Assembly: GCA_965279565.1 (NCBI GenBank)
Contig: OZ257249.1
Span: forward strand, 1,922,001 to 1,986,000
Direction: 5' to 3'
DNA: 64,000 nucleotides
Source: Tagaea sp965279565
GTDB lineage: Bacteria > Pseudomonadota > Alphaproteobacteria > CACIAM-22H2
A program made the translations under genes and the position numbers. Positions 63,795-64,000 of this stretch are shown piece by piece; position 1 is the first letter of the stretch, and each line of letters opens with the position of its first letter. The notes below the pieces were generated by a model. It saw only the letters and a list, made by a program, of their open reading frames with translations. It was not told where the DNA came from and made no database searches.

Positions 63795-64000
63795 CGAAGC
63801 GCTTCCAGCGCCGGATCGAGGATTTCGCCTGCGGCAACTGCGGCCGCACGGTCGAGGGCGACGGCTACACGAACCACTGCCCGCATTGCCTGTGGTCGCG
63901 CCATGTCGACGTCAATCCCGGCGACCGGGCCGCCGACTGCGGCGGCGCGATGCGCCCGCTGCGCGTGGAGACGCAGGGCGGGGCGTGGACGCTGGTCCAC
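63791..64000 (+). CDS. RNHCP-type zinc-binding protein, 3' end missing
   Basis: The window ends within the gene after 70 codons. The visible part is a small Cys-rich domain: C14-x2-C17 (FACGNCGRTV), NHCPHCLWSRHVDVNPGDRAADCGG, the last containing CPHC and a further Cys. This is the RNHCP domain, a putative zinc ribbon of unknown function. The start is TTG 63791, overlapping the ChrA stop (TTGA). Frame and homology are clear; whether it belongs to chromate resistance is unknown. Confidence 0.85.
   Translation, partial: MTKRFQRRIEDFACGNCGRTVEGDGYTNHCPHCLWSRHVDVNPGDRAADCGGAMRPLRVETQGGAWTLVH

Overview
The window is uniformly GC-rich (about two thirds by eye), densely coded, and uses GTG and TTG starts with many ATGA/TGATG stop-start overlaps. 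Protein types (GlcDEF, SthA, FabI, ChrA, PilZ and HD-GYP signalling, the Cys-poor L36) and FnrL/FixK-like and LacI-type operators point to a free-living alphaproteobacterium, probably Rhodospirillales-like; the last point is inference. I see no insertion sequence, prophage, CRISPR array, tRNA or rRNA. It reads as a core chromosomal segment with a few accessory loci.

Layout. 1-4.9 kb: end of a membrane protein, an inositol-phosphatase-like enzyme, a His-rich cation exporter, an exported protein, an ArsR regulator and an FAD oxidoreductase. 5-9.3 kb: RND efflux pump and its adaptor. 9.5-13.2 kb: a cyclic-nucleotide-binding/EAL protein, an HDAC-like deacetylase, a patatin phospholipase and a CBS protein. 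13.2-18.6 kb: sthA, then the xseB-ispA-dxs-tlyA isoprenoid operon. 18.6-22.4 kb, minus strand: nucleoside transporter, a small membrane protein, aroC and fabI. 22.5-26.1 kb: glycine-zipper lipoprotein, pdxH, a second CDF exporter and an APH/kinase fusion. 26.1-27.8 kb: a universal stress protein plus two unknown proteins behind an FNR/FixK-type box. 27.8-31.8 kb: SDR, PadR-like protein, creatininase, RidA, an unrecognised 406-aa protein and a 42-aa membrane peptide.

31.9-44.0 kb is a carbohydrate locus: aldose 1-epimerase, a lactonase-like amidohydrolase, an EamA transporter, a GH31 alpha-xylosidase-like enzyme, a complete sugar ABC transporter and, divergently, an IlvD/Edd aldonate dehydratase with a LacI regulator. 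Two near-identical 16-bp operators lie between the divergent arms. The set suggests import of an alpha-xyloside or alpha-glycoside, hydrolysis, and oxidation of the freed sugar through lactone and aldonate.

44.0-50.7 kb: AzlCD exporter, a small exported protein, a methyltransferase, then a minus-strand signalling operon (HD-GYP phosphodiesterase, Aer-like PAS protein, MCP with a C-terminal PilZ domain), then a DedA protein. 50.8-51.1 kb: rpmJ with promoter and terminator. 51.1-55.7 kb: glycolate oxidase glcDEF and a convergent TetR regulator. 55.8-60.9 kb: carA, carB, greA. 60.9-64 kb: a superoxide dismutase-rhodanese fusion, ChrB-like protein, ChrA and the start of an RNHCP zinc-binding protein.

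The only gap over 300 bases between recognisable large genes is 31,606-31,954. It holds the 42-aa ORF and a possible promoter; I see nothing else there. The 275-base gap 9,281-9,555 holds one inverted repeat and otherwise no recognisable gene.
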